The notes under the pieces are model-generated. The model was given only the letters and a program-made list of their open reading frames with translations, was not told the DNA's origin and did no database searches. 64,000 bases of DNA from contig CAMZMU010000048.1 of the NCBI GenBank assembly GCA_947311845.1, forward strand, positions 19,334,693 to 19,398,692. The letters are read 5' to 3'. Position numbers and translations under genes: made by a program. Position 1 is the stretch's first letter. Every line of letters starts with the position of its first letter. The DNA comes from Poa pratensis. Lineage: Eukaryota; Streptophyta; Magnoliopsida; Poales; Poaceae. Positions 12,297 through 24,762 of this stretch are shown in pieces.

Positions 12297-13629
12297 TGAA
12301 AGGACATTTATTAATCCCTTGTGTTTTGTGTGTTAGGCAACAACACTAGTGACAATTTAACATGTGAATCAAGTGATGCAGGTTTTAAGTGTGTAAAACA
12401 TCTTTGCATCAAAACCAAAAAGGGAGTTGAAAAGAGCCAGTTTTCTTTGCTGAAGTAAACCGGATTATCCGATGTTGAAAATATCGGATTATCCGATCTG
12501 AAGATTTCGCTGAAATTCTGCTAAGGACTAGAAGAAATCTCGCACTGGAGTTGGTCGGATTATCCGAGTTGCAAAATATCGGATTATCCGATGATCGAGA
12601 TTTCGCTGGAATTCTGCTAAGGACTAGAAGAAATGTCACACTGAAGATGTTCGGATTATCCGAGTTGGAATTAATCGGATTATCCGATTCTCAAGATTTC
12701 GCTGGAATTCTGCTAAGGACTGAAAGATTTCTTCACTGACGCTGTTCGGATTATCCTATGATGGTATGATCGGATTATCCGATTCCATCGGATAATCCGA
12801 TGATGACTTGAATCGGATTATCCGATTTGCCTGTCTGCAACGGCTAAATCTGGGAGCAGTATATAAAGACCTTCTCCTACATTGGAAAGGTTACCACGAC
12901 CAGAAATACTTCCCCCACCATTGTTGCAAGCTTAAACTTGGTAGATCTCTCTCCCTAGCCACTCAAACACCTTGTCCTTCTAGGACTTGGGAGAGTTGAC
13001 CTAGATCTACCCTTCCACCAAAGCGATTTGATTTCCATATCCATTCCTTAGAGGAACTTGTGCATCTTGGGTTCATTGGAACCCGAGATGGTCGTTGGTC
13101 GTTCTTGTGGCTTTGGGAGCCGCGGGGACTAGCCGGGAGCCTCCAATTCGGTTGTGGAGACGTGCCCCGGCCTTGTGATTCTTGCGGCTTTGGAAGCCGT
13201 GGGAATTGGTGAGAGCCTCCAATTCGGTTGTGGAGTGTGCCTCATCCTTGTAAAGGTTTGTTGCCGACCTCGAGGGCATCATATAGTGGAGGAGATACGG
13301 TGTGCCATATCACGGCTATTCGGGGATCACTTGTGACCCCGCACCGCTCCAACGAAGACGTAGCTTCCATTGGGAAGTGAACTTCGGGAATCATCTCCGT
13401 GCCACCGTGTGCTTATCCTTTTTATATATATCTTTACTTGTATTGCTAGCTTACCTTGCTTAGTATATCTTGTTAGCTAGCTTCTTGCTCATCATATAGG
13501 ATTGTTCACCTAGTTGCATATCTAGAGAACTTATATTTGAGCAATTCCTTAACTTGTTGAAAAGAAAATTAAAATTGGTAGTTGCCTATTCACCCCCCTC
13601 CCCTCTAGTCAACCTACTCGATCCTTTCA
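12297..13629 (+). repeat. 3' LTR of N7, with CGGATTATCCG array
   Basis: The LTR is 1333 bp, TGAAAGG...CTTTCA. Between about 12455 and 12835 it holds some nine copies of the palindrome CGGATTATCCG (and CGGATAATCCG), embedded in longer units that repeat a GATTTCGCTG-AATTCTGCTAAGGACT block three to four times. A TATATAAAG box follows near 12860, then a leader with donor-like and GC-rich segments and the shared CACCCCCC end. Only the 3' LTR is present; the 5' copy was lost with the deletion at 10234-10280. Confidence 0.85.
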
Positions 13630-15646
13630 CTAAGCAAGACAAGCAACAAGATCATAGCAATATGGAATACTTCAAGCACGAAGGCTATCACAATGTAAAG
13701 TGCATAAGTAAAAAGCTCGGGTATAGAAATAACCGAAGCACGCGGAGACGAGGATGTATTCCCGAGTTCCTCCTTGAAAGGGAGTACGTCTCGTTGGAGA
13801 GGTGTGAACCGACACAACGGTTCAACAACCACAAAGGTTTCACCCTCTTCTCCGATGAACCGCACCACAAAGGTTTGGTTCACCTTCCACTATCGGTATT
13901 CCTTCGAGGCGAAATCCGGAGCCTTTCAACAACAATCCGGGGCACAACCCTCAATGGGATTGGGGGCTCCCGAACGGCTTTCAACAACAATCCGAGGCAC
14001 AACCCACAAAGGGATTGGGGGCTCCCGAACGGCTTCAAGTGACCACACAAGGGTCCAACCACCACAAAGGTGTCTAGGGCCCGAAGACCCAAGAGTAATA
14101 AGTTCACAAGATTTCAACTTCCACGAATCCTCGTGGAGAGCACACCGATGCACCAAATGCAAAAGGCAAGAACACAAGTGCTCAAATCCTTCACTCTCGA
14201 ATCCCACCAAAAGCAACTAATGCTTATGGGGGGGAGAAGAGGGGAAGAACACCAAATCCCTCCAAGATCTAGATCCAAAGGCTTCCCCTCACTTAGAGGA
14301 GAGAATGATTGGTGGAATGGTGGATCTAGATCTCCTCTCTCTTTCCCTCTAATTTGAGGCAAGAATCATGGAGGAATAGAGAGAAATCCAAGCTCAAGAA
14401 GGTCAACAATGGGGGGCTTTTTCGTGCTCAAGAGCTTAGGGAACCGTTGGGGAAGAAACCCCTTAAATAGGTCCCCTCAAAAAACTGACCGTTGGAGAAA
14501 ACTGTGAGGCCGGCCTGGGAGCCGGCCTGGCCGGCCTGGGGGCCGGCCTGGGGGCTGGCCTCGTTCCCAGGGAAGCCGGCCTGGGGGCCGGCTGTCACCC
14601 GAGGCAGCCGGCCTGGGAGCCGGCCTGGGCCGGCCTGTGGGCCGGCCTGCCACCCGAGGCCGCCGGCCTGAGAGCCGGCATGGCCGGCCTGTGGGCCGGC
14701 TTGCCAGAACCCGAAAACAGCAAAAAGAAAACTGCAATAACTTTTTCATCCGGACTCGGATTTCGATGATCTTGGGCTCGTTGGAATCGCAACGAAGAGC
14801 ACTTCAAGATTATGCAGAGAAACATCATAGTCCATCATGTGAGGAGAAGACCAAATGTAGAAAGGTAAAACCTCTCTAAAGAAGATGAACCGGCAAAACC
14901 TCAAAACCGAAAACGCAACAAGTTTTCAATACGAAATCCGTTTTCGGTGAACTAGAGCTTGGTATGGAGATGAACACAAGCTCTAAATTCTCACATGGAT
15001 AAAAGCCAAATAAGAACCAAGAAAGATGATATGCCAAGTATGCAAAGGTTTGAGCTCTCCACAAAGATGCGATCAAGTTACTCACTTGAGAGCCCCTCTT
15101 GATAGTACGCCGTCTATCCTATAACCCGGTCTCCCACTAACACCATGAGACCGGTAAAATAGAAACCCTATCAAGATCATACCTTTGCCTTGCGCATTCC
15201 ACTTGAGCTAGATGAAGACGATCTTGACTCCCTCAAGTTGGAACACCTTTCTTGATTGTGTGCTTGCTAGCACATGCTTGATGAAGACTTCTCCAAATGC
15301 TCCCCCATACACCATTATGGGAGAGCCTTGATAAGCTCCGTCTTCATGAATCCACTTGCACTTTATCTTCTTCTATTGATATAGGTGATGGCTTGGAGAT
15401 AAACATAAATGTTCACCCAATCTTATTTTCCAAGCCATGCTTGCAATAAGCTCAACTCTCGATGACCATTCTTCATATAAACCCTTGAATAGAGCATTGA
15501 TCATCATGTAATCTTCTATAGTCCAACACATGAACTCCAATCTTCTTCACGGACAGGATCTATAAAGATATCTCAATGCAACCATTAGTCCATAAGGATT
15601 GTCATTAATTACCAAAACCACGCATGGGGCAACACATGCACTTTCA
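13630..15646 (-). repeat. 5' LTR of N6, first 151 bases missing
   Basis: This copy matches 3000-4992 almost base for base and ends (plus strand) with TGCACTTTCA followed by the target duplication CTTTC. It differs by a 55-bp tandem duplication at 13924-14033 (units 13924-13978 and 13979-14033), a 12-bp shortfall near 14245 and a contraction in its GGCC array near 14590. The missing inner end is explained by the N7 insertion and the associated deletion. Confidence 0.88.
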
Positions 15647-15651
15647 CTTTC

Positions 15652-17669
15652 ATCTTAGGTATTAAACGACGCTGATGCTCAACAACAGGCTTTGCATCAG
15701 GTTCCATGTTGATGGCGTGCTGACATATAGTAGGAGAAATTCCCTTCAGGTCATCAAGAGTATATCCCATAGCTCCGCGGTGTTTCCTCAACACTCCCAA
15801 TAACCTTTCCTCCTCTGTACCTGAAAGTTTAGAGCTGATAATAACAGGATATATTTTCTTATCATCAATATAAGCATATTTAAGATTATCAGGCAGAGGT
15901 TTCAAATCAAAAACAGGATCCTCCTTGGGTGGCATTGTGGTACCCAAATCTTCCACAGGTAAATTGTGTTTGAGCATAGGTTGACGAAGGAATACTTCAT
16001 CAAGCTCATTCCTTTCTTCCCTGAAGTTCTCACTTTCATGATTCTCCATATGTTGCTGCAAAGCATTGTTAGGAGCAAGAACAATAGATGCAAGTTGAGC
16101 AATTTCAAAATCCTCACTAGGCAATTCAGTTTCATAAGGTGCTTTAGCAAATTTAGAGAAATTGAATTCATAAGATTCACCAGCAAATTTAGTAAAGATT
16201 TTCTCTTTCTTACAATCTATAACAGCACCACAAGTATTCAGAAAAGGTCTACCAAAAATAATAGGACAACTATCATTGGCAGCCGACCCAAGTACAAGAA
16301 AATCAGCAGGGTATTTAGTCTTACCACAAAGGACTTCGACATCTCTAATGATACCAATTGGAGAGATAGTTTCCCTATTAGCAAGCTGAATAACCACATC
16401 AATCTCTTCAAGTTTACAAGGAGCAATTTCGTGCATAATTTCCCTGTAAAGCTCATAAGGAATAGCACTAGAACTTGCACCAATATCACATAAACCATAA
16501 TAGCAATGATCACCTATCCCAACAGAAAGCACAGGAACACTAGACTTCCTAGAACTTTTAGGATGTGAGACAATATTAGAAGCATCCTCACAAAAGATAA
16601 TGTGTCTATCTTCTAAATTTTCAGTGACAAGATCTTTAACCAATGCTACAACAGGTTCAACAGTTATTTGCTCATCAGGTTTGGTAGTTTTCTTATTACT
16701 TTTACTAACAACACCAGTTATGATAGTATGTTCCTTAATCTTATTAGGAAAAGGAACTTTTTCAATATAAGGTTCTGGAATAATGCGATCAGCAACATTA
16801 ACCTCAACACCTTTAGATATATGAGAAACAGATTCATCTTTATATGGTTCATGATAATTTTTAAAACCCTCCTTCGGCAAACCGAAATAGGAAGCAAAGG
16901 CTTTATAAAAGTTTGCAACAATTTGAGAGTCAAGACCATAAGTAGTGCTAATTTTGCGATAATCATCAGTATCCATAAATTTTTTAACACACTCAAAGTC
17001 ATAGTTTATACCTGACTCCCTACCTTTGTCATTCTCCCATCCTTCAGTGTTCTCCTGAATCCGATCAAGAAGGTCCCACTTAAACTCTTCTTTATTACGA
17101 GTGAACGATCCAGCACAAGTGGTATCCAATAGAGTTTTATCTTGAAAGGAGAGTCTTGCATAAAAGTTATCAATAACAATATTACCAGGAAGCTCATGAA
17201 TGGGACATTTGAGCATTAATGCCTTCAATCTCCCCCACGCTTGAGCGATACTCTCTCCATCATAGGGCCAGAAGTTATATATGAGGTTCCGATCCTTATG
17301 AATCTCACTTGGAGGATAGAATTTGGAGTAAAAGAGAGGTACAATTTCCTCCCATCCAAGAGAATACCCATTCTTCAGCAGTTTATACCAATGTGCAGCT
17401 TTACCAGACAGTGATAGAGAGAATAATTTCTTCTTAACTTCTCCCATCGAGATACCTGCACACTTAAATAACTCGCACAATTCATGCAGAAATAACAAAT
17501 GATCTCCAGGATGGACAGTTCCATCTCCTGCATAGCGGTTATTTGTGACACGTTCAACAATTTTCATAGGAATTTTGAACGGTATTACCTGCTCATCTGG
17601 CGCCTCCTCTACTACCTTAGCAGTGGTAGTTGTTTTCCCAAATAGGAATTCAAGAGAAGACCCCTCCAT
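15652..17669 (-). CDS. N5 gag and aspartic protease, cut at its 3' end by N6
   Basis: The start is set at the ATG at 17667-17669 (MEGSSLEF), downstream of the primer site. The open frame upstream runs through the LTR and is incidental. The gag domain shows a Gypsy capsid pattern (LSLSGKAAHWYKLL, then FYSKFYPPSE and GESIAQAWGRLKALM). The protease region carries the active-site DIGASSSAIP and the later PIIFGRPFLNTCGAVID. The frame stays open through the protease and reaches the N6 insertion at 15647-15651, about 670 codons from the start. The RT continuation is at 2848 and leftward. Unlike its other half, this part shows no frameshift by eye. Confidence 0.85.
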
Positions 17670-17756
17670 AATGAGATATAGCAGCAGGCAAAAATAAAAA
17701 CAGCACGTACAATAAATGTTTCCCTTACCAATTCCACTTACCAATAGCGCTACACT

Positions 17757-17773
17757 CCCCGGCAACGGCGCCA
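17757..17773 (-). other. Primer binding site of N5 (tRNA-Asp type)
   Basis: The minus strand reads TGGCGCCGTTGCCGGGG, the primer site used by Athila-like plant Gypsy elements. It lies 11 bases inside the LTR edge (17785), exactly the spacing seen in N4 (19768-19778). Confidence 0.88.
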
Positions 17774-17784
17774 GAAAATAGTCT

Positions 17785-19292
17785 TGATGACCCACAAGTA
17801 TAGGGGGTGTATCGTAGTACTTTCGATAAATAAGAGTGTCGAACCCAACGAGGAGCAGAAGGTGTTGACAAGCGGTTTTGATGAAGGATTCACTGTAAAT
17901 GCTCACAGACAAGTTTTTAGGAGTTTTTGATATGACAGATAAATAAAGTACAAGTAAATAAAATGCAGTAGTAATAGTTGCAGCGAGTGGCCCAATCCTT
18001 TCTACAGCAAAGGACAAGCCGGTTGTTGTACTTATAATGACCAAACGTTCTTGAGGACACACGGGAATATTGTCAAGTGCTTTCGCTTCATATAGTTGAT
18101 TAATCTTCATTGTTTTGATAAGTGTTGTGTGGGTGAACCTATGCTAATGCACCGCCCTTCCTAGGACTAATACATACTTGTGATTATACCCCTTGCAAGC
18201 ATCCGCAAATACAAGAAAGTAATTAAGTTAAACTAACCACAGCCTTAAACTTTGAGATCCTGCTATCCCTCATGCATCGATATACCAACGGGTGTTCAGG
18301 TTTCTGTCACTCCGGCAACCCCACAATTGGCAAACGAATACACAATGCATTCCCCTAGGCCCATAAAGGTGAAGTATCATGTAGTCGACGTTCACATGAC
18401 ACCACTAGAAGAATAACACCACAACTTAAGCATCAAACCATTAAATATTACTCAACATAGTTCACTACTAACATCAAGACTTCTCCCATGTCCTCAAGAA
18501 CTAAACGAACTACTCACAAGACATCATACGGAACATGATCAGAGGTGATATGATGATGAATAACAATCTGAACATAAACCTTAGTCCAATGGTTTCACCC
18601 AATAGCATCAATAACAAGAGTAATCAACACCGGGAGAGTTTCCCCTATGAAATAGACAAGATTCAGCCCTAGATGTTACAACGGAGACGGGGTGCAGCGG
18701 CGGTGATGATGGTGTTGGCGGTGGAGATGATGATGATGATGATCCCGATGAAGTCCAGCTCGATGACGGTGATGATGGCGACGATTTCCCCCTCCGGGAG
18801 GGAATTTCCCCCGGCAGATTTCTTCCTGCAGGGGAGCTTTTCGCTCTCTGGTGTTTTCCGCCTCGTGGAGGCGGCGGAATATTTCGATGGCCGTCTCCGT
18901 GTGTTAGGGTTTCGAGGGGGTCAAGTACGCGAAGGGGGAACGGCTGAGGTGGGCCAGGGCCCCCAAACCACCTGTCGGCGCGGCAGGGGGCCCCACCGCG
19001 CCAAGGGGTGAGGAGGGCCCACCATGGCCCATCTCAGCTCCCCTTTTGGCCTCCTCCATCTTCTGGTAAAATAGGAACTTCCATATGTCTCCTTCGATTT
19101 ATTGATCTTCAGAAATAGTGCATCTCGACGGTGCTTTTTCCAGCAGAATCCTGACTCCGGTGTCCAATTCTCCATTATTCATCAAACATGCAAAATAGGT
19201 AAAATAACATAAGTAACACTTCTAAATATGAAATATATCGATGAATAGCAGTAAATTATGATATAAAATAGTGATGCAAAATGGACGTATCA
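17785..19292 (-). repeat. 5' LTR of N5
   Basis: The LTR is 1508 bp, from TGATACGTCC (at 19292 on the minus strand) to GGGTCATCA (at 17785). Its middle is GC-rich, with GATGATG simple repeats near 18720-18780. The partner LTR is outside the window. Confidence 0.85.
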
Positions 19293-19767
19293 ATATGCAT
19301 TATCATGCGTTCACTATTTGTCAATTGCCCAGCTGTAATTTGTTCACCCAGCATGTTAGTTATCTTTTATGGAGAGACACCACTAGTGAACTGTGGACCC
19401 CGGTCCATTCTTTTAAACTGATTAAAACAACCACAAACTGCAAACTGTTCCTTTTTCATTCTCTGCAATTTAATACTCATTTTCCACACGAGACGTTTAA
19501 TCCTTTGTTTTCAGCAAGCCGGTGAGATTGACAACCTCACTGTTTCGTTGGGGCAAAGCACTTTGATTGTGTTGTGTGCAGGTCCACGTCAGCGCCGGAA
19601 TCCTGGTGTTGCGCCGCATCATATTTCACTGTTGACAACCTTCAGAAGTGCCGCTGCTCCTACTGGTTCGATAAACCTTGGTTTCATACTGAGGGAAAAC
19701 TTGCCGCTGAACTGCATCATACCTTCCTCTTGGGGTCTCCCAACGAACGTGTGATTCATGTCCATCA
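19293..19767 (+). repeat. 5' LTR of N4, right-hand 475 bases
   Basis: It aligns with 25886-26361 of the 3' LTR and ends GTCCATCA. By eye there are roughly a dozen differences in 475 bases, clearly more than between the two N6 LTRs, as expected since N6 is nested deeper. Confidence 0.85.
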
Positions 19768-19778
19768 AGCTATTTTTC

Positions 19779-19795
19779 TGGCGCCGTTGCCGGGG
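19779..19795 (+). other. Primer binding site of N4 (tRNA-Asp type)
   Basis: TGGCGCCGTTGCCGGGG lies 11 bases after the LTR end at 19767. It is identical to the N5 site. Confidence 0.88.
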
Positions 19796-19975
19796 AGTCA
19801 GCAGTCTTCTGCAAGGGGAGTTTCACGCTTCCAATCTCTTTACTTTGTTTTTGTCTTGCTTAGTTTATTTTATTTTATCTTGTTTGCTTTCAATTATCAA
19901 AAACACAAAAAAATTAGTTACTTGCATCTTGTTTATTTTCAAGTTCTTTTCTGTCCTGTTTTTAATTCTGCTAAA

Positions 19976-22149
19976 ATGAGTACTCCTGAGAACACTAAGT
20001 TGTGCGATTTCACTAGCACGAACAACAATGATTTCATATGCACACCTATTGCTCCACCTGCTGCTTCAGTAGAGTTTTATGAAATTAAACCTGCACTTTT
20101 AAATCTTGTTATGAAAGAGCAATTTTCTGGTGTTAGTACTGATGATGCTGCTGTTCACCTCAATAACTTTGTTGAACTTTGTGAAATGCAAAAGCTCAAG
20201 GAAGTAGATGGTGATATTATTAAACTGAAACTTTTTCCTTTCTCCTTGAGAGGACGTGCTAAAGAATGGTTGCTATCTTTGCCTAGAAATAGTATTAATT
20301 CATGGACTAAATGCAAAGATGCTTTTATTGGAAAATATTATCCTCCTGCTAAGATTATTTCCTTGAGAAGTAGCATAATGAATTTTAAGCAATTTGATAA
20401 TGAACATGTTGCTCAAGCATGGGAGAGAATGAAATCATTGGTTAAAAATTGTCCCACTCACGGACTGACTACTTGGATGATCATCCAAACCTTCTATGCA
20501 GGATTAAATTTTTCTTCAAGGAATTTATTGGATTCGGCCGCTGGAGGTACCTTTATGTCCATCACTTTGGGTGCTGCAACAAAGCTTCTTGATGATATGA
20601 TGATTAATTATTCTGAGTGGCACACCGAGAGAGCTCCAACAGGTAAGAAGGTAAATTCTGTTGAAGAAACCTCATCCTTGAGTGCTAAAATTGATGCTAT
20701 TATGTCTATGCTTGAAATGGTCAAACACATGTTGATCCAAATAATGTTCCTTTAGCCTCTTTGGTTGCTCAAGAAGAGCATGTTGACGTGAACTTCATTA
20801 AAAATAATAACTTCAACAACAATGCTTATAGGAATAATTTTGGTAATAGCAATTATAGGCCCTATCCTTCTAATAGTGGCAATGGTTATGGAAATTCATA
20901 TGGTAGAACTGGAGTGCCTAGTGAGGAAAGATGCTAGAAATTGAAAAGGCTACTAAATTTTTTATGCAAAGCAATATGAGCAAAACCAACTGTTTACTAG
21001 AACTATGGATGAACAATCTGCTATGCTAAAAAATATAAGCCATCAACTTGAGAATTTAAATAGGGAAATTTCTGGTTTGCAAGGTAAAATTTCTCATGCT
21101 GAAACTTGTATTTCGTCGATGTCTGAAACGCAATCCTCTTTGATTAATAAGATGGCGGCTAAGCCCGAAACAATTGAGAGTAATACCTTTGCTATAGCCA
21201 ATGCTATACAAGTTAAAATTGATAATAATGTGAGGATGTTAGCCGAATTGCATGCTAGATGGGAAAGAGAGGATGAAATTGCTAGAAGAATAATATTGCT
21301 AGAGTTTATACTATTACTACTTCTGAAAATGCTTCAAACACAAGTGTTAGCAAACCTCCTATTATTAATGGCAAATAATTGGTGTTGGTAATGTTTCCAC
21401 TTCTATTGCAAAATGTCCTAAATTGCCTGATAACTCTAAAACTGTCCTTGATAAAGATGCTGAAATTTCTAGCAATAAGGAAGAGAATAACTCCATTACT
21501 TTGATGATAATGATTTTGATTTTGATGGGTGTAATCTTTCTGAAGTAATTACATTCTTGCAAAAGCTTGCTAGAACTCCTAAGGCAAGTGAGATAAACAT
21601 GGCTTTCACTAAACATATTACTAATGCTCTCATACAAGTGAGGGAGGAAAAAATTGAAACGTGAAGTATCTATCCCTAGGAAGTTAGAAGATGGTTGGGA
21701 GCCTATTATTAAAATGAAATTGAATGACTTTGATTGCAATGCTTTGTGTGACCTTGGTGCTAGTATTTCTGTTATGCCTAAAAGATTTTATGATATGCTT
21801 GATTTAGCACCTTTGGAAAATTGTTACTTGGATGTTCACCTTGCTGATTCTACTATTAAGAAACCTTTGGGAAGAATTGATGATGTTCTTATCATGGTTA
21901 ACAACAATTATGTTCCCGTTGATTTTATTGTCTTGGATATTGAATGCAATCCATCATGCCCTATTGTGCTTGGAAGACCTTTTCTTAGAACTGTAGGTGC
22001 TATTATTGATATGAAAGAGGGAATATAAAATATCAATTTCCTCTCAAGAAAGGTATGGAACACTTTCCTAGGAAAATATTAAGCCACCTTATGATTCTAT
22101 TGTTCGAACAAATTACAATGTTGATGCTTCTTCGCTTGGTAATACTTGA
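19976..22149 (+). CDS. N4 gag-protease polyprotein, several homopolymer frameshifts
   Basis: It starts at the ATG at 19976-19978 (MSTPENTK). Gag capsid motifs are AVHLNNFVELCEM, LRGRAKEWLLSLP, CKDAFIGKYYPPAK and HVAQAWERMKSLV. An asparagine-rich linker and a coiled-coil segment follow (ISHQLENLNREISGLQGKIS, 21035-21095). The protease has the active-site DLGASISVMP near 21760 and CPIVLGRPFLRTVGAIID near 21960-22010. The natural stop is at 22147-22149. The frame breaks near 20725, 20930, 20975, 21650 and 22020. Each is a one-base loss in an A, G or C run, except an extra A near 21650. After the stop there is no polymerase, so the ORF ends at protease by design or by old deletion. Confidence 0.78.
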
Positions 22150-24762
22150 TGCATGCTTTGTGCCTAGCTAAAAGGCGTTAAAGAAAAGCGCTTATGGGAG
22201 GCAACCCATTTTTTTATTTCTGCAATTTTTCTTTTATTGAGTCAAGGAGTTGTTTACTTCTGTAGCAACTCCTTTGTATATTTATTTTCTCGCATTGTTG
22301 TGCCAAGAGTAGCCTCTAGTGTTGAGATTTTGCTTAATTTTGATTGCTGCGCAGAAACAGATTTTTGCTGTCCACTGTACGAAAATCCTAAATCACCAGA
22401 TTGTTAAAAAATCTGAAATTTTTTGTGCGTAATCTTTATGAATGTCTGAATCTTTCATTAGTTCAAAGTTTTTTGATCTGAGCGTCGTAAGTGCCTCGAA
22501 AAAATTCATCTTTACTGGCTGTTCTGTTTTGACAGATTCTGTCTCTGTTTTTTGCATTGTCTCTTGTGGGCTTTAGCAAGGTTCTCTAATGGAGGGCTGT
22601 AGCTAATGTTTTATTGAGTTCTTGCAATGTGTCACAACAGAACCAGTGGATTAAATTTTTGAGTACTAACCCCTCTAATGAGATTTACTTTGAGTTTGGT
22701 GTGACGGAAGTTTTCAAGGGTCAAGAGAGAAGGATGATAATAGGATCAAGAAGAGTGAAGAGCTTAAGCTTGGGGAGGCTCCCATGGATCTCCCCAGCAT
22801 ATTTCAAGAAGACTCAAGCGTCTAAGCTTGGGGATGCCCAAGGCATCCCCTTCTTCATCGTCAAAATTATCAGGTCATCTCTAGTGAAACTATATTTTAA
22901 TTCTTTCACATCATATGTGCTTTTCTTGGAGCGTCTGTGTGCTTTTATTTTCAGTATTGCTTTTATTTTCAATAAAGCTTGACTGGACCCTAGCATTCTT
23001 GATTGGGAGAGAGACACGCTCCGCTTTTTCATGAGAATACTCCTATTCTTCACTTATATTTGTTGAGTATTCATATCTAGCGCTGTTCAGCTTTTAGCTC
23101 TTGTTTTCATGTATCTCTTGTCAGAGCTATTAGCTTTCTTTTGTAGAAAGTACTCTCTTGCTTCACTTATATTGTTTGGAGAGTTGATGAAATAAATTGA
23201 TTGGTGTTTGGTTGGTTCAGAAAATGTTGCATGTGGTAATTGGTATAAGGAAAAACTTGCTTAATCTTGTAGATCACTAAATGGATAACTTGATGCTTGT
23301 CAATTGTTTTGAGTTAACAAGTAGATCATGATTAAATTGTGCATCACATGAGTTAAGCCTATTAGTGAAGAACTACCGTAAAGCTTGTTGAAAATTTGGT
23401 TTGCATCGGTGGTATCTCTAAGGTCTAGATATTTTCTAATAAAGGGTTTGGTTAACAAGGAAGACGGTATGAAGTCTTATAACGTTTGCAATATGTTTGT
23501 CATATAAAACTTGGTGTACGGGTTGATATTCTTGTTTGCTTACATAACCTTGCTAGCCTAAACTCTGTACTGAGAGGGAATGCTTCTCGTGCATCCAAAT
23601 CCTTGAGCCAAAATCCATGCCATTTGTGTCCACCATAACTACCTATATGTGGTATTTCCTTGCCACTCCAAGTAAATTTTTCATGTGCTACCTTTAAATT
23701 ATTCAAAATGTTATTATTCCCTTTTTGTGTCAATGTTTACTAGCTCATGAGGAATTAGTGTGGTTATTCTTTATTCTATTTGTCAAATGGACTTTTACAC
23801 CTGGACTAGTGGCATATACATCCGCTTATCCAATAACTTGCAAAAAGAGCTGGCAACGGGGTGCCCAGTCCCAATTAATTACAACTTTAACCAATTAATT
23901 CTCTTCACACTTTTGCCCTGATTCATCAGTAAGCAATGACAAACAGTGAAATACCTGAATGTGTGTAAACCAAAGAGAAAGAGGGATGATCTGCCTTGCT
24001 GGTAGAAATAACGTCCTTCATGGGAGCCGCTCTTAAAAGTCCGTTTGACAGGTAGAATACTGTTCTCACCCGCTACCATTCGTTGACAATTAACAAACAC
24101 CTCTCAAAAATAGATACTCCTCCATGGTATGTGATTGATGGAAGGCACCCGAGGATTCGGTTAGCCATGGCTTGTGTTAGCAAGGTTGGGAGGAGTATCA
24201 AATATTTTATGCAATCTCTATATGCTTTCAAAAACCTAAAAGCTCTAGCACATGATTTAATCCCTGCTTCCCTCTGCGAAGGGCCTTTCTTTTACTTTTA
24301 TGTTGAGTCAGTTTTCCTATTCTTTCTGTCTTCCACAAGCAAACACTAGTGTCAACTTTGTTACAACATGCGTTATATGCAATGTATTGGACTTGTTATA
24401 CTACTTTGTGTTGACAATATCCATGAGATAAATATGTTGAAAGTTGAAGCAAATGCTGAAACTAATTCTTCCTTTGTGTTGATTGAATACCTTTTATTAG
24501 AAACTATTGCTTTATGAGTTAACACTTATGCAAAACTGTTTGATGCTTGTCTCGAAAGTACTATTCATGAAAACGTTTAGCTTGTGTGATTCATTGTTTA
24601 CTCATTATCTATTTGGTAGCAAATTATAGACCATTGACTTGGATCACTTCATTCATTTACATGTGCCTTGCAATATTATATGATCAAGATTATGATGGTA
24701 GCATGTCACCTCAAAAATTATTTTGTTTTTATCGTTTACCTACTCGAGGACGAGTAGGAACT
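22150..24762 (+). other. N4 non-coding internal region
   Basis: No coding frame was found. Soon after the gag stop lies a block GGCGTTAAAGAAAAGCGCTT followed by GGGAGGCAACCC (about 22175-22210), which can pair into small hairpins. Two copies of the AAGCTTGGGG polypurine core lie at 22766-22775 and 22824-22833. From about 23540 to 24345 the sequence is strongly similar to N2 30190-30870, including CCCTCTGCGAAGGG, a 4-bp stem hairpin at 24270-24283. The role of the region is unknown; packaging or subgenomic signals are possible. Confidence 0.6.

Larger units (their letters stand above)
10250..13629 (+). mobile_element. N7: plus-strand LTR element, 3' half only
   Basis: The retained part is an internal ORF region, a polypurine tract (AAAAAGGGGGAGAT, 12283-12296) and a complete 3' LTR (12297-13629). 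It sits within the 5' LTR of N6, which resumes at 13630 with CTAAGCAAG, the same bases found at 3000 in the other N6 LTR. The polypurine tract and TGAAAG...CTTTCA ends link it to the same broad group as N6 and N6b. It is the innermost and so probably the youngest insertion of the nest. Confidence 0.75.
2849..15646 (-). mobile_element. N6: Sirevirus-like Copia element (minus strand), gag only, interrupted by N7
   Basis: Two near-identical LTRs (2849-4992 and 13630-15646, terminal TGAAAG...CTTTCA) bound the element, and CTTTC at 2844-2848 and 15647-15651 is a perfect 5-bp target duplication inside the N5 polyprotein. Internally, reading right to left, there is a gag with long coiled-coil stretches and two CCHC knuckles (10233-8280), then about 3 kb with repeated polypurine tracts, then the main polypurine tract next to the 3' LTR. 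A coiled-coil gag, repeated polypurine tracts and palindrome-rich LTRs fit the Sirevirus (Maximus) branch of Copia. No protease, integrase or RT was seen, so the copy is non-autonomous. The start of gag, the primer site and about 150 bases of the 5' LTR are missing. Confidence 0.8.
1038..19292 (-). mobile_element. N5: Athila-type Gypsy retrotransposon (minus strand), split by N6 and cut by N6b
   Basis: Right to left the element reads: 5' LTR 17785-19292, primer binding site 17757-17773, gag and protease 17669-15652, insertion of N6 (2849-15646), then RT, RNase H and the start of integrase 2848-1038. The rest lies behind N6b and outside the window. The two halves of the polyprotein meet at the N6 target duplication, between protease and RT. 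The LTR opens with TGATACGTCC and ends with the GGGTCATCA typical of Triticeae Gypsy families such as Sabrina or WHAM; the family name is from memory and not certain. N5 itself interrupts the 5' LTR of N4, with atatg at 19293-19297 as its likely right-hand target duplication. Confidence 0.85.

Noticed and set aside
12455..12835. Regularly recurring CGGATTATCCG units resembling a CRISPR array
   Set aside because: The units are palindromic, unevenly spaced, sit in an LTR before a TATA box, and the genome is a plant.
17670..18110. N-terminal extension of the N5 gag frame by about 147 codons
   Set aside because: The extension reads through the primer site and into the LTR. The gag start at 17669 is the first sensible ATG after the primer site.
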